Source of the DNA: Coemansia sp. RSA 1804
Taxonomy: Eukaryota; Kickxellomycota; Kickxellomycetes; Kickxellales; Kickxellaceae
DNA: 54,062 nt
Direction of reading: 5' to 3'
Assembly (NCBI GenBank): GCA_027578815.1
Contig: JANBTH010000027.1
Coordinates: forward strand, 1-54,062
Shown here: piece after piece, positions 1 through 11,088 of the stretch
Layout of the letters: each line of letters begins with the position of its first letter
How positions within the stretch are numbered: the stretch's first letter is position 1
Position numbers and translations under genes: made by a program
The notes under the pieces: generated by a model
Database searches by the model: none
The model's input: the letters and a program-made list of their open reading frames with translations, nothing else
What the model was told of the DNA's origin: nothing

Positions 1-1309
1 AAAAAACCTGCATCTCTCTCGCCGCCGCCCCAAAGCACATAGCGTAATGTTAGAGAAAGCTAGAAGAATAGCAAAAAGACACAACCAACCCAAATGGAAG
101 ATAGATAACGCATGACGCTGCGCATAGCCTAATCAATTACAAGGATAGGGCTTTGTCAATGGAAGGTCCAGGCATCGTGGATTATTTTTGCACTGCAACA
201 GATGTGGGATGAGTGTGCTCCATCCGCATCTTTCTACAGCATGACGCGCAATGCGACGCCGTTGCTTTTTTCTTTTCTTATTTATTCTGCCAAGCGGACG
301 TTTGTTTGTATTGCATTGTATTGTATTGAAACACAGCAGGCCTTTAACGTAGAAAATAGGAACATGTATCTGCCATTCTTTCTATTCGGCTGGATGGCTG
401 TGTATTGCAGACCAGAAGAAAAATGGATGAATTGCTATCTATTTGTATTATTTTTCGCTAGTCTCTCAAAGCTCCCAACTTTTTTTAAAACAAGTATATC
501 ATTTTTAGTGAAAGTAAAAAATATTGGGTGATATTATTTAATGATCTCGGATTGGGGGAAAGGCATGGAAAATGAAATAAAAAAGCATGCATGTTTCTTT
601 TTTTTTTTAAAGCTGCTCACCAATTACATTTTGGCAGTGAATCCAATCCTCTTTGCTGCTAAAAAGGATTTTCCAAATGAAAAATGAAATTAAGACAATG
701 CACAGCCGCGTTAAATGAAAGGAAACGACATAAAGCATAGCAAGCAGGGATAGATATCCCAAGCATGCAATTCTACAATCTATGCAACTTTTATTTTGCT
801 ATGCTTGCCTTCTACTTGTTTATCTTTTTTGTCCCTGGCAGCACACATGCATATGGGGAGCAGCAGATGTGCATCTTGCACAGCATTAAAATTGCAATCC
901 TAATCCTAATCGCAGCATAAGCTGCCATGGATGGATAGAGCGGGAAAAAAAGATACAACACAATATATTTCCATCTTTTTTAATTTCAATTGTAATAATA
1001 TTTCCTTTCTACGTAACCCAAATGTTGCTACTGTTCTTTTTTATTTTCAAGGGAAATGGGGGTAAAAGGGGTCTACATCCCCCCTCATCTTACTTGTTTC
1101 CTTACATCTGTGGATAATTGAGCAGCGGTAACAAACAATTCATGCTACTTTGATGCCCATTCCAGAGAAAAAAGAAGAGACTCCCAAGAACATGATGGCA
1201 CAATTCTTTGCTAAAGCTAAAGCCAGATATACACAAAACACTGCATTTGCATGTACTTTATCTCATTCTATCTAAAAGGGGTTACTAATACATATATACA
1301 AATAGAGAT
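1..1309. other. AT-rich intergenic region
   Basis: No supportable gene. The stretch is AT-rich with many A and T runs. The only sizeable open frame (202-531, + strand) has a composition like the surrounding non-coding DNA and no recognisable domain. The right end is the upstream region of the esterase gene, with an AT-rich stretch just before the ATG at 1310. Confidence 0.6.
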
Positions 1310-2500
1310 ATGTTTTGGAAAGTGATACACTTGGCAGCGGTATTCCTGGGAATGCTGGTGGCATGCACTCAGGCACGGAAGCCGCGTGTTCCGGGCGCCA
1401 GAGGCAGGCTGTTGGTGTTTGGCGAAAGTCTAGTGGATCCCGGAAACCTATACACATTCATAGCGCACCTGTTTCCATCGGCGCCATACTACCAGGGAAG
1501 ATGGAGCAACGGGCCAACATTTGTCGAGTACTTGGCAGACCTGCAGTGCCGAGCAATGGAGAACTACGCATTTGCCGGTGCCACAACAAATAACGGAAAC
1601 GTCACAGCACTGCCTGTTAAAAGCATTGTGCAGATGCCGAGCACAGACCAGCAAGTGAAGCTATTCAACCTGTACCACGTGTTTACTGTTTCTGGAGGAG
1701 CCTACAAGGACGATGTCGCTGTGTTTACGGCCGGCGCTAATGAGATATTCCGATCTGTTGAGGCGATCACCTACGAGGAGATATCGCAGGACTACCTGCC
1801 AAACATGATATCCGAGAACCTGCGCAACCAGATGCAGTCGCTCAAGGAGCAAGGAGTCACCAGATTCCTGCTGTTCTCGTTGCCGCCAATCGAGGACTCG
1901 CCACGCAGCAAGCTGGGCAACTATCCGATAGTCATCAAGCAGACGATAGATAGCGTCAACCTGGCCCTTGAGAAGATGGTGGTGGAATTCCGCGAAAACG
2001 ACAAGAACAACGAATCTGATCCACGGCGCCAGCTAAAGTGGATCCAATGGGTTGACTTTAAGACGATTCTCAAGGTGCTTGAAACCAAGCCCATTCTCGA
2101 CGCCCTCAACATCAAAACCACCAACACATCGTGTCTAAAGACGCTCAAGTACGATGTGGATCTGGGCAACGATTTCTACAACTTCCTCGAGCTTGTCACC
2201 CACGCAAACACAATCCCCGTGTGCGACAATCCGGACGAGCACTTCTACTGGGATGCATCGCACTTTTCTGCGCAGATTCATAGAATCATTGGATACATAC
2301 TGGACGATGCTGTGGATACGCTGGAGGCTGGTGACGGTTGCTGGTCGGTGAATGAGGAAAAGGTGCTTGCGATTGTTCAAGAAAACGAGCTTAGTTCTCC
2401 GATTGTTCTTCCCGACCAACTGGTTACCACGCCCATTATTAGCATGCTGTTCAGCAAGTTCCCGTTACTGCGGTTGGCATTCCGGACATTTATGCTGTGA
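1310..2500 (+). CDS. Secreted GDSL/SGNH esterase (CE16-like)
   Basis: A 396-aa protein with a hydrophobic signal peptide (about residues 5-20). The SGNH hydrolase blocks are visible. Block I is FGESLVDPGN with nucleophile Ser40, where Glu replaces the usual Asp of GDSL. WSNGPTFVEYLA follows around residues 65-76, the block III Asn is in TAGANE (Asn144), and the block V pair is Asp315/His318 in YWDASH. The family hydrolyses acyl or acetyl esters of lipids or plant polysaccharides outside the cell; the substrate cannot be told from sequence. A hydrophobic/basic C-terminal stretch (about residues 377-396) follows the catalytic domain and could be a membrane or wall anchor. Intronless. The start is the first ATG and gives the signal peptide directly. 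Confidence 0.85.
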   Translation: MFWKVIHLAAVFLGMLVACTQARKPRVPGARGRLLVFGESLVDPGNLYTFIAHLFPSAPYYQGRWSNGPTFVEYLADLQCRAMENYAFAGATTNNGNVTALPVKSIVQMPSTDQQVKLFNLYHVFTVSGGAYKDDVAVFTAGANEIFRSVEAITYEEISQDYLPNMISENLRNQMQSLKEQGVTRFLLFSLPPIEDSPRSKLGNYPIVIKQTIDSVNLALEKMVVEFRENDKNNESDPRRQLKWIQWVDFKTILKVLETKPILDALNIKTTNTSCLKTLKYDVDLGNDFYNFLELVTHANTIPVCDNPDEHFYWDASHFSAQIHRIIGYILDDAVDTLEAGDGCWSVNEEKVLAIVQENELSSPIVLPDQLVTTPIISMLFSKFPLLRLAFRTFML

Positions 2501-2925
2501 GTTGCAATGTTTAATATGTAGCAGCCCGCAGCCTTTTCATCTCATTTCATTCTATTCCTGTTAAAAAAACAGTTGAACAAAAGCTATTAATGTTGTGTCA
2601 TGGACAATGCCATAGATGTGGAAGACGTGACCCCACCCAGAGATGCTGACAAATGGTTTGACTCATCCACACATGATGGCCATCCCGCTGGTAATGGGTG
2701 TAGTGAATTTATATATTAAATAGTGAGAAAGAAGAGCCGTTAATAAATACAACAAGAAATGGGAAGAGAAGCGAAGAAAAGAGTAGAGAGCGACGAGAAA
2801 GGAAAGGAAGAGAATGCGCCTACATCAAAAGCCAAAACCATACCCCAAAGTCAGGCAAATGAGTGAACCTAGATGTAGCCTTGGGATGTTTCTTTTCACA
2901 AAAAATGACGTTTGTTATCAGTTCA
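2501..2925. other. Convergent 3' intergenic region
   Basis: Spacer between the stop of the GDSL esterase (+) and the stop of the 214-aa protein (-). It is AT- and purine-rich around 2720-2810 and includes AATAAA-like signals. It probably holds the two 3' UTRs; no gene is seen. Confidence 0.5.
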
Positions 2926-3570
2926 TTATGCATTTTGAGGAGTTCGGGACTTTGATCTGAACAGGCCTTTGATACGGGTGCCCATGGGTTTTGGTTCCTC
3001 GCGTCGTTTAAGTGGTGGGAGCCGTGATCTAATCGTGCTGGGATCAATAATCGACGCATCAGACGTAGCTTTCGGCCGCCCACCACTTCCACCACCGTCG
3101 GTTGATAAGCGGTCAGAATCCGGCGACAATGCATCGGTGTTGAAATGGACAATAGTCGGTGACGGCTGGTTGTCGGTATCAAAAACATGCAAAGAGCCAG
3201 AGAGTCTTGTGCCAAGCCCAGCCAGCGCAGCCAGCGGCGTGCTCTTTGCCTTAAACATGCTAGGAGGCGACTTGGCAGCATCAGCAGCAACAGCAGCACC
3301 GGTGCCATTGGCGGCGCTTGTGTTGTTGCGCTGTATCAGCACCGGTCGCCGCTGGTGCATCTGGTGCAGCGTGCGCACCTCCATCTCGTCGCGGAAACTA
3401 ACAATATCCGCCTTCACTTTCCGCTCCAGGTCAAAGTTGTACCGCGGAATATCCTGTACCGATGCGCATGTCCCTATTTGGTCAAACGGAAACTCTGCCA
3501 CGCCGAAAACTTCCTCCTCTTCCTCTTGTAGCCTGAATATCATGGGAATTCCACGAACGTAGTCATTCAT
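2926..3570 (-). CDS. Hypothetical 214-aa protein
   Basis: An open frame from an ATG at 3570 to the stop at 2926, not recognised. The N-terminal 75 or so residues look folded (GIPMIFRLQEEEEEVFGVAEF, then an acidic/basic helical part ending near LHQMHQRRP). The rest is low-complexity Ser/Pro/Gly/Asp sequence ending in a basic tail (GLFRSKSRTPQ). GC content is far above the flanks, which supports coding. The + strand carries an overlapping 197-aa frame (2969-3562). I prefer the minus strand because of its Glu-rich run and its coherent order-to-disorder layout. Upstream exons to the right of 3570 cannot be excluded. Confidence 0.5.
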   Translation of the reverse strand: MNDYVRGIPMIFRLQEEEEEVFGVAEFPFDQIGTCASVQDIPRYNFDLERKVKADIVSFRDEMEVRTLHQMHQRRPVLIQRNNTSAANGTGAAVAADAAKSPPSMFKAKSTPLAALAGLGTRLSGSLHVFDTDNQPSPTIVHFNTDALSPDSDRLSTDGGGSGGRPKATSDASIIDPSTIRSRLPPLKRREEPKPMGTRIKGLFRSKSRTPQNA

Positions 3571-5640
3571 TCTGCTGCTGCTGCTTCTTTTTCGCGATTC
3601 CTGCTTTCTTTCGTTCTTTTTACTTTAATTCGTAAATATTAGGTTTGGGTATAGTGAAAAGTAATTGATAAATGATAAAAAAGAAGAAACAAGGATGTGC
3701 AAGAGTAAATATTATAAAAAGGATACAGATAAAAGTGGAAAAATAATACAAAAACAAAATAGCCAGAGTGATTAAAAAAGGAAAAAATATCCTCGCTGTT
3801 TTTTTTTGTACAAAGACAAGACTAGTGCCTGTTTTTTTTTCTTTTACTAGTCAATGGGAAGCAAAACGAAACAAAAGCATGGCTGAAATAAAGGGAAAAA
3901 GAAAAATGGGGGAGGGGAGAAAAGGAACCACCAAAACTAACATTGCACATTTAAAGGCAAATAAAATAGGACGGGACTATAGGAAAAAAAAACTAGCGTA
4001 AAAAAGTGTGGAATACCAACAAAAACCCACGTTTGTTTACTTGTTTTCTTCTGGACTTTTGGGTATCTTTCAAAGAGATGTTGTCAATCACCACTAGTTT
4101 GTCTAATCCCATTTCTTTGCAATATCGTTCTTTCCGCTTCACTTTCCAGAAAGAGAGAGCATGGTTTTTTGACAATATCGCGATTCTAATTAACTTGCGT
4201 GTTTACATAATTTCTTTCTTGCTCGCTTGCATGTTCTGTCAATTTTTATTCTATTTTATTCTATTTTATTTGTTTCACCGTTGCGTATTGCTATAGACAA
4301 GGTCATCATTTTTGGGAGGTTTGGAGAAAGGTGGGTTAGAAGGGGAGTTTGGTTTTTCTGTTTTTCTCGTTTGTTTGTCTGAGCGCAAAAGAAGAAAAAA
4401 GGGAACATTCCACACGGAAAATCACCAACCACCAACCACCGCCAATCAACAATCAGCAACCATGTGATCAGTAGTAACACATGTTAATCTAATCTAATAT
4501 CAACATATCTGATCATAACAATTGATTTGATCTAACTGACAAACAATGTGAAAAAAGTGGCTCAGGGAACCAACAAACCCGAAGAAGCATCTTAAATAAA
4601 AGAAATAAAGAGACATATATGCATGCACGGATAATTGGACTAAAGGTCACACACGCGCACAATGCGTAAGAAGAAAGAAAGAAAAAGGAGAGAAGGGCCA
4701 GGTAAAGATGGCTAAATGAAAAAAAGGATAAAAGATTTTGACCACCTGGGGATGTACGTACCTCAACAGTTATGATTGTTGTCAAATGAATGAAGAAACA
4801 CACAGAAAAAAGCGTCATGTTTATTTTTGCATGCAGATATTAGGACAATACGCAATCGGCAATGGACCCCATTGGACAAAGTGTTGGGGAGAGGAAAGAA
4901 GAAAAATAGAGAAAAGACAAATGGAAACAAAAGGTGAGCTGGTGAATGGAATGGACGCGGGGACAAAAGAGTACCCCACCGATGATGATTGCTGTTTTGC
5001 ATGTAAGCGAATGCAGTGTGAGAAAGAAAGAAGGAAGGAAAGAGTACCCTGCCGGGTACGGAGGAAGATACCATTGGATGTCAAATGCGATTCAAACAAC
5101 AGCAAAAAGCAAAACAAGCAATGACAAAGGAAAGGACTGAAGAAGGGGGGAGGGAATGACTGGGATACATCCCGTTGGAAAGAAGAGGGGAAGGGAGGAA
5201 GTAGAAACCAGCATGGAAAACTAGAAAGAAGTCTGTTATTTTTTTCTACAATCATTAACCAGGATATAGAGAATAATAAATTGGAAGGGGAAAAATGGTT
5301 GGGGGTCAAAGTGAAAAGAGATGGTCGCAGTCTTGACGCTTTTTCTTTCTTATTATTTTTTTGCATCGTTTATCCCTTTTTGCAGAAAAGGGGCCAAGTA
5401 TAAAAGACGAAAGAAAGGAGACGGGTTTGAAGCGATGGGATTGTTGGCAATTTCTTAGATTTTCGCAGCGAGTACCCTAGACATTACGGCGGGCCAGTTT
5501 GGTAGATATCGACATTTCTCTTTCTTTCTCCTTTCTTCCTTTCTTTCTCTGCTGGCTTTTTTCTTTTTGCCCTACAGACTGAAAACTCTATTTCTTTTCT
5601 TTTTTATTTCCCTTTCACACGGGCATAGTTTTTTCCAGCG
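3571..5640. other. Long divergent intergenic region with purine-biased strand
   Basis: About 2 kb between two divergently read genes. From about 4640 to 5330 the + strand is strongly purine-rich (runs of GAAA, GGAA, AGAG). Just before the ZIP gene, 5515-5615, it switches to a pyrimidine-rich CTTT/TTTC tract, probably promoter. The overlapping short open frames on both strands share this biased composition and are not convincing genes. Confidence 0.5.
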
Positions 5641-6936
5641 ATGGTGTGGATGACCAGAAAAGGACAACGGCGGGCGGCGGCGCTGATACTAGCGCTTCTG
5701 TGCAGCACACAGCTTCTGGCGGCCGCGCAGCCGACGATAGCAGGCGTGAGCAAGCGGCACGGAGGCGACGAGCACGACGAGAGAGATGAGGAAATGGAGT
5801 GCGGCGCAGAGGGAGTTGACGACTGGAACAAGGGACTTCACATTGGCGGCATCTTCGTCATCATGGCAACAGGCGGACTGGGCGCATACCTGCCGGTGGT
5901 TGGGCGGTTTGTGCCAGCCCTGCGTATTCCGCAAACGGCCCTGACGCTGGGCAAGTTCCTCGGCACAGGCGTCATCATCGCCACAGCGCTCATCCACATG
6001 CTGCCAGCGGCATCCGAGAGCCTCGGCAACCCCTGCATCGGGTCGCGCATGGGCAACTACAGCGGGTGGCCCGGCGCCATCGCAATGATGGCCATCTTCG
6101 GCATGCATGCGCTCGAGTTCCTGCTGTCCAACCACGCTATGTCGCTCCACACGCACGCGCACGGATCCAGCCACACCGCCACCAGCCACGGGCACCACCA
6201 CGACTCCAGCCACGGGCCCCACATCGATCCCTGCGCCACCCCCGCCGCCTCGTCCGACGCCGGCGACAACCGCAAGGTCTCGCTCGAGAGCGCCACGCCG
6301 CCCGGCCGCCCGGCCGCCATTGCGGTGGCAGGCGGCTCCGCCGATGCGCAGAACTGCGATGCCGTGGCTGTGCACACGCACCACACGCACGTGCACGGCA
6401 AGTCGCTGCTTGACAGATCGGCGGAGGATTCGCACAAGCAGCGGATATCCACGTACATTCTGGAGCTCGGCATCTGCATGCACTCGGTGCTGATCGGCCT
6501 TGATCTGTCGGTTACCACGGGCTCTGGATTCAAGACGCTGCTGGTTGCCATCTGCTTCCACCAGTTCTGCGAGGGCCTTGCGCTGGGCAGCCGGCTGGCC
6601 AGTCCCATTCGCAATCTCACCAAGTCCCACGCTCGCGCCTTTCTGGGCGCCGCTGTCAGCGCTGCCGTCTTCATGCTTATCACGCCCCTCGGCATGGTTA
6701 TTGGCATCGGCGTACGCTACTCCTACCAGCCCAACTCGCCCAGCTCTCTGATGGCCATGGGCGTGCTTGACTCGCTGGCTGCCGGCATCCTGCTCTACTC
6801 CGGTCTGGTCAACCTGCTTGCCGAGGAGTTCGGCACCCTCGAGTTCCGCGGCTACCGCGTTCGCAAGAAGGTTGCCTGCTTTCTCTTCTGCTTCGTCGGC
6901 GCCGGCGTCATGGCTCTTATTGGCAAGTGGGCCTAG
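5641..6936 (+). CDS. ZIP-family zinc/iron transporter
   Basis: A 431-aa ZIP (SLC39/ZRT) metal importer moving Zn2+ or Fe2+ into the cytosol. A signal-like hydrophobic N-terminus (about 11-30) is followed by an acidic/His extracellular stretch. Three membrane segments come next (about 66-90, 100-122 and 145-163). The long variable loop is His-rich (about 170-195 and 245-252), typical of metal sensing. Transmembrane IV holds His281 (HSVLIGLDLS) and transmembrane V holds HQFCEGLALG with His307/Glu311, the family's metal-site residues. It ends in the usual ALIGKWA. Intronless, about 60% GC. No Zap1-type zinc-response element was seen upstream. Confidence 0.93.
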   Translation: MVWMTRKGQRRAAALILALLCSTQLLAAAQPTIAGVSKRHGGDEHDERDEEMECGAEGVDDWNKGLHIGGIFVIMATGGLGAYLPVVGRFVPALRIPQTALTLGKFLGTGVIIATALIHMLPAASESLGNPCIGSRMGNYSGWPGAIAMMAIFGMHALEFLLSNHAMSLHTHAHGSSHTATSHGHHHDSSHGPHIDPCATPAASSDAGDNRKVSLESATPPGRPAAIAVAGGSADAQNCDAVAVHTHHTHVHGKSLLDRSAEDSHKQRISTYILELGICMHSVLIGLDLSVTTGSGFKTLLVAICFHQFCEGLALGSRLASPIRNLTKSHARAFLGAAVSAAVFMLITPLGMVIGIGVRYSYQPNSPSSLMAMGVLDSLAAGILLYSGLVNLLAEEFGTLEFRGYRVRKKVACFLFCFVGAGVMALIGKWA

Positions 6937-7176
6937 TGCGAGGCATTTTCTCTTTCCTCTGGATTCCCCATTCTATCCAAAAAAAAACATCCAATACACG
7001 TTTTTTATCTGCTTTCCTTTTTTTCTTTTATCCAAACACATGATATATATATAAATAACCAAATACTCTCTCCTTTTTCTCTCACCCGATGAAATGGAAC
7101 GGAAAAAACACAAAACTGTTGCTATCCAAGCAAGGTACACTATGCTGTGATAATAGTTTGCTCTCCACCTCCCTTC

Positions 7177-7380
7177 TTAGTCTTCGTATCCTGGCGTTGG
7201 ACGTCTTTCGCGCTTGGGAAGCGGGTAGCCGGTAGGAGGCTCTGTGGGCGATACAAACCCTGTTGCATCGCGAATCGGCGGAACCACCAGCACAAGCAGC
7301 GGGCCGGCAAACCCAAGCCCTAATCCCCACAGCGCAAACGGATTTTTGAAGGTAGCGTTGCGAATTGCATTAAGCACCAT
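7177..7380 (-). CDS. Complex I 9.5-kDa subunit (NDUFA3-like)
   Basis: A 67-aa accessory subunit of mitochondrial NADH:ubiquinone oxidoreductase. One membrane helix (about residues 13-33, FALWGLGLGFAGPLLVLVVP) is followed by the family tail: a PPIRD motif, a TGYPLPKR-type segment and a final PGYED. This resembles the fungal 9.5-kDa subunit (VPPIR...TYPVP...LTGYDD pattern). The open frame extends further upstream, but the ATG at 7380 gives the normal length. It faces SHE9, another mitochondrial gene, across a shared upstream region. Confidence 0.75.
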   Translation of the reverse strand: MVLNAIRNATFKNPFALWGLGLGFAGPLLVLVVPPIRDATGFVSPTEPPTGYPLPKRERRPTPGYED

Positions 7381-7852
7381 CCTCGTGAAAGACCGACTAA
7401 CTGAACCGGAATAGATTGCCAAAGTAAATGCACACCACGCCAGAATAGCAGAGAATGAATGAATGAATAAAGAGATAATCAAGTAGCGTTGGATTTGGAA
7501 ATTATAGAGAAAGAAAGAGCTGAACTATCGCTTATTTCCTGTTCCCCCCACACTTGAAGCAGCAACAAAAAGAGCGTGCTGTTTGTTGGCTGGTGTTGCC
7601 GATAAATAAAAATCAGATCTGGCTATTGTTGATCGTGGCTGATTAATGTATGCATCTGATGTACGCCTATGAGGTGGGGGAAGGGATTGGTTTCTCCACT
7701 GCTTTTGTTTTTCTTTCCACACTTTTTTCTTACTTGCAAATTCCCAGGAGACCGGCGGCGCCTTTCTTTACATTCGGAGATTCTAAAAGGGGGAGTCTGC
7801 CAGTTGATATTTATTTGTTATTTAGTTTATTTCTTTCTCGCTCCACCTGCTA
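7381..7852. promoter_or_regulatory. Divergent promoter, complex I subunit / SHE9
   Basis: 472 bp between the start codons of two nuclear genes for mitochondrial inner-membrane proteins. Pyrimidine-rich on the SHE9 side (about 7695-7740 and 7800-7850). No specific operator was identified. Confidence 0.45.
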
Positions 7853-9328
7853 ATGCTGTTCACACGACTGTTGCCGGCACACAGAGTCGTTCGCTTGCCA
7901 TGGTCAACAACAACAGCACTGCGCACATACACAGCAACGCCAAGTGACAAGTCGGTAGGTGCGGAGCCTGAAAAGCCTTTGGAGCCAGTTGGAGCTGGAA
8001 GCGCTGCCAGATCTTCGGATAATGCGTTGCAAGAACGGTCGGAGCGATCCATGGCGCTGGTTCCGCTGAGCGTCATATACCTGCCGCCGCCGCCCTGGCA
8101 CACGCCGCTGTCTGCGCATAGCCGCCAGGTACCACCAGATGCTGCCTCACCCGGCACTAGTGATATCGCCGCCAATGCTTCTGCTAGGGTTTCGTCCTCC
8201 GCCGAAAACAAGACCCGCCGCGGCGATGCACGGTCTGCAAGCACCACAGACTCCTCTCAGAATACGCAGAAGCACGGACGGTGGTTGCTCTTCGGATCGG
8301 TCCAGCAGCTATTCAGCAACCTACTGACCACCACATCGGCAACCAAGGGCCTGGTGTCAAGGACCCTGGACTCCGGCAGAACCAGACTGCATTCAATACG
8401 CATGGTCCCCAGGGACGACTGGGTAAAACGGCTATCCGACGAGCTCAACCAGATAACCGGCTACGACCGCATAACAAGGCTTAAACAGAGCGTAGAGGAG
8501 TCGGGCGCCCAGTTCAACCAGGCCCGGCGGGACCTGGAGTCGGTTAAACTGGAGCACACGCAGGCCATCCAAGGCCGAATCACAAGCCAACGCGAGATCA
8601 ACAGTCTTTTGCAGCGCAAGCACCTGTGGAACGAGCAGGACGTGGCCAAGTTCACCAGCCTCTACCGAACAGAGTACCAGTCAGAATCCGCGGAACAAGC
8701 GCTTGCCTCCCAGGTCCGCGAGGCCGAGTCGCTCGCCGACAAGAAGTACGACGATCTGGTCAACTCCATACGTATGCGGTATCACGAGGAGCAGATCTGG
8801 AGCGACAAGATACGCAGGGCCAGCACCTATGGCACCTGGGCTGTGCTCGTCATGAATATTCTGGCTCTTTTCATGGCCCAGGCCATATTTGAGCCGAGGA
8901 AGCGGCAGAGGATTGTTGATGGCGTCGACGAAAGGCTCACGCTGGCGCTGGATGACCGCCAAAGGGGTCTGGGCGACGATTACAGGGCGTTGGAGACGAG
9001 ACTTGCTGGCTATGAAAGAGAGTCCCGCGATATTGCGGACCGTCTCTCTGTTATCACAGCCCTGCTTGGCACTGTTGCTGCCAGGCAGGAGGCCGATGTT
9101 TCTGTGCAGAGCGCCCGGCTGTTGGGCGACACCGGATACAGCGACACCGAGCTGGACGCATACTACGAGCAGCAGCAGCAGCAGCAGGAACAACAACAAA
9201 AGCAACAGGCAATTGCGGATTCAAAGGAGAAAGTGTACACCAGAACCCAGGCCCAGAAAATGGCTGCCGGTGCCGCTGCTGCCACCAGCTTTGTCATTGG
9301 AGTGGTGACGTACTACCTGCTCGCCTGA
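7853..9328 (+). CDS. SHE9: She9/Mdm33 mitochondrial inner-membrane protein
   Basis: A 491-aa protein of the She9/Mdm33 family, which shapes the mitochondrial inner membrane. The N-terminus is basic and hydroxylated (LFTRLLPAHRVVRLPW), as in a matrix presequence. Residues about 30-150 are low complexity. The conserved She9 domain covers about 180-350: a long coiled coil (LNQITGYDRITRLKQSVEE onward) and a membrane segment (GTWAVLVMNILALFMAQAIF). A polyglutamine tract from CAG repeats lies at 9168-9210. A second hydrophobic segment closes the protein (SFVIGVVTYYLLA). The start is the first ATG of the frame. Intronless. Convergent with the FKBP gene, 125 bp apart. Confidence 0.88.
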   Translation: MLFTRLLPAHRVVRLPWSTTTALRTYTATPSDKSVGAEPEKPLEPVGAGSAARSSDNALQERSERSMALVPLSVIYLPPPPWHTPLSAHSRQVPPDAASPGTSDIAANASARVSSSAENKTRRGDARSASTTDSSQNTQKHGRWLLFGSVQQLFSNLLTTTSATKGLVSRTLDSGRTRLHSIRMVPRDDWVKRLSDELNQITGYDRITRLKQSVEESGAQFNQARRDLESVKLEHTQAIQGRITSQREINSLLQRKHLWNEQDVAKFTSLYRTEYQSESAEQALASQVREAESLADKKYDDLVNSIRMRYHEEQIWSDKIRRASTYGTWAVLVMNILALFMAQAIFEPRKRQRIVDGVDERLTLALDDRQRGLGDDYRALETRLAGYERESRDIADRLSVITALLGTVAARQEADVSVQSARLLGDTGYSDTELDAYYEQQQQQQEQQQKQQAIADSKEKVYTRTQAQKMAAGAAAATSFVIGVVTYYLLA

Positions 9329-9453
9329 GCCGGATGATAAGCTAGAACAGCAGCAGCTTTTTCATGTATTAGATGTCATCTGCGTAGTTGCACAGCGCTC
9401 AGAACAACGGGCGTTTATAATAGAACTAGATAGAACAAAACGTTAAAGAACGA

Positions 9454-10616
9454 CTACTTGAAATCAATAAGACGGATGTCAAAGACAAGCGTTGCGTTGG
9501 CAGGGATGTCTGGCGGAGCACCGCGCTTGCCATAGGCCATGGCGGCCGGGATGGTCAGACGGCGCTCGCCGCCCTTCTTCATGCCAAGGATGCCGACGTC
9601 CCAGCCCTTGATGACCTCGCCGGCTCCCAGACGGAACCAGAACGGCTTCCCCTTCACGTTCTTGTCAAACACTTTGCCGTTGGTGAGCTTGCCGATGTAG
9701 TGCATGCCCACGCGCGCTCCCTTCTTGGCGCCAGCGCCCGTGCCCTCCTGCTTGATCTCGGCAATCACGCCGCCCTGGAGCTTTGTGGTCACCGTCTTGG
9801 GCTCGGCCTTCTTCTCCTCCTTCTCTCCCTTCTTGGCCTTCTTTGCGCTGGCCTTGGCCTCCTCCTCCTCATCCGCCGCCTCCTTGCGCTTCTTCTTCTC
9901 CGCCTGCTTCTTGATCTTGAGCTCCTTCACCGGCGCCGCCTTCTCCTCCTCGTCGGAACTAGACGCCTCCTCCGTGATCTCGGTGATCCGCCCGTCCATA
10001 TCAGCGTCCTCCGAATCGTAATCAGAATCATCCTCCTCCTCGTCGTCATCCTCGTCTTCATCCGACGCCAGCTCAAGCAGCCTAACCGGGTCGATCAGCC
10101 CCTCGGCAACCATATCCTGCAGCTCCTCGGAGCTCAGCCCGGGAAGATCGTACTCGCACGGGCCCTTCTCGTCATCCTCCTCCTCGTCAATAATGAAGTT
10201 GCCAGTGAGGTGGACCTCGTTGTTTCCGTTCGTCTCAAACGTAATCTCCTCCCCCTCGGTCATCCACAGATCCAGCGTCTGCTGCTCTATTTTTCCCGGC
10301 GTCAGCGAACATAGTACAAAGTCCTTCCCGTCTACCGTTGCCACCACCGACGTGCGCTGGTCGTCCGCGAGTGTTAGGCCCAGTGCTGCCTACACCCAAA
10401 TAATGCGTGATCCCATTTTTAGTATTCATAGCATGCTATTTGTGAAGCGACTCCCTCTTCTTCTTCCAGTCATATACAAGGAGAAGCAATAGACATAATG
10501 TGCTCGCTTTATGCTCAACTTACATTGCTTACTCGGAAGGACGCGTCGACCGTCTGGGTATAGGTGTGACCAGGGACTATCTTCAGTGCCCAGAATCCAC
10601 GGAAACCTGCAGTCAT
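9454..10616 (-). CDS. Nuclear FKBP-type prolyl isomerase (Fpr3/Fpr4-like)
   Basis: Two exons: 10616-10524 (starts MTAGFRGFWALKIVPG) and 10389-9454, with an intron of 134 bp (GTAAGT...TAG), giving 342 aa. The N-terminal nucleoplasmin-like domain (exon 1 to about residue 100) precedes long acidic (DEDEDDDEEEDD) and lysine-rich tracts with NLS-like KKKRK. The C-terminal FKBP domain covers about 230-342 (GARVGMHYIGKL, GWDVGILGMKKGGERRL, AMAYG, VFDIRLIDF). In yeast the family acts in the nucleolus/nucleus as histone chaperone and prolyl isomerase. Exon 1 was added because FRGFWALK and TYTQTVDASF are standard for this family and restore the N-terminal domain. Confidence 0.92.
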
Positions 10617-11088
10617 TGTTACAGCAAGAGAAGAATAAAGAAAAAACTAAAAACACGAACGATGCGTTAGATAATAATAAAACAAAGAAAGGTTTTATTT
10701 CACCACTACAAGCGAAATGAACAGCAGCTAATAAAGGTCAATGCTAGAAGAGCAAGGAGAGGAGAAGGACAGAACAGCCCAGCGCGGCAAATGTTTGTTG
10801 TTTTCAATAAACTGCTTGTTGCACCAAGTAAAAAAAATATTTTCTACACTATTGATAGATTAGATCACGCGTGGCGTATCTAATCACCGGTGTTGTGTCT
10901 TCTTCACACAAATGTTAAAATAAGCATTGGAAAATGAGCTACAGGTCCCATCTTTCAGTTCCTCCGCATAATAGTAATAACAAAAACAACAGCGTAATTC
11001 CTCATCTGCTCTGGCCTCGTTAGTTTCTGTTCTTTTGCCCTGTACTAGAAGCACTCCCAATTTATACGCATTAGAACTCACAGCCGCA
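10617..11088. promoter_or_regulatory. Divergent promoter, FKBP / ARPC4
   Basis: 472 bp between the FKBP and ARPC4 start codons, AT-rich with no open frame of note. No specific element recognised. Confidence 0.4.

Noticed and set aside
202..531. 109-codon open frame near the left end
   Set aside because: AT-rich, Phe/Leu-rich background translation with no domain or promoter evidence.
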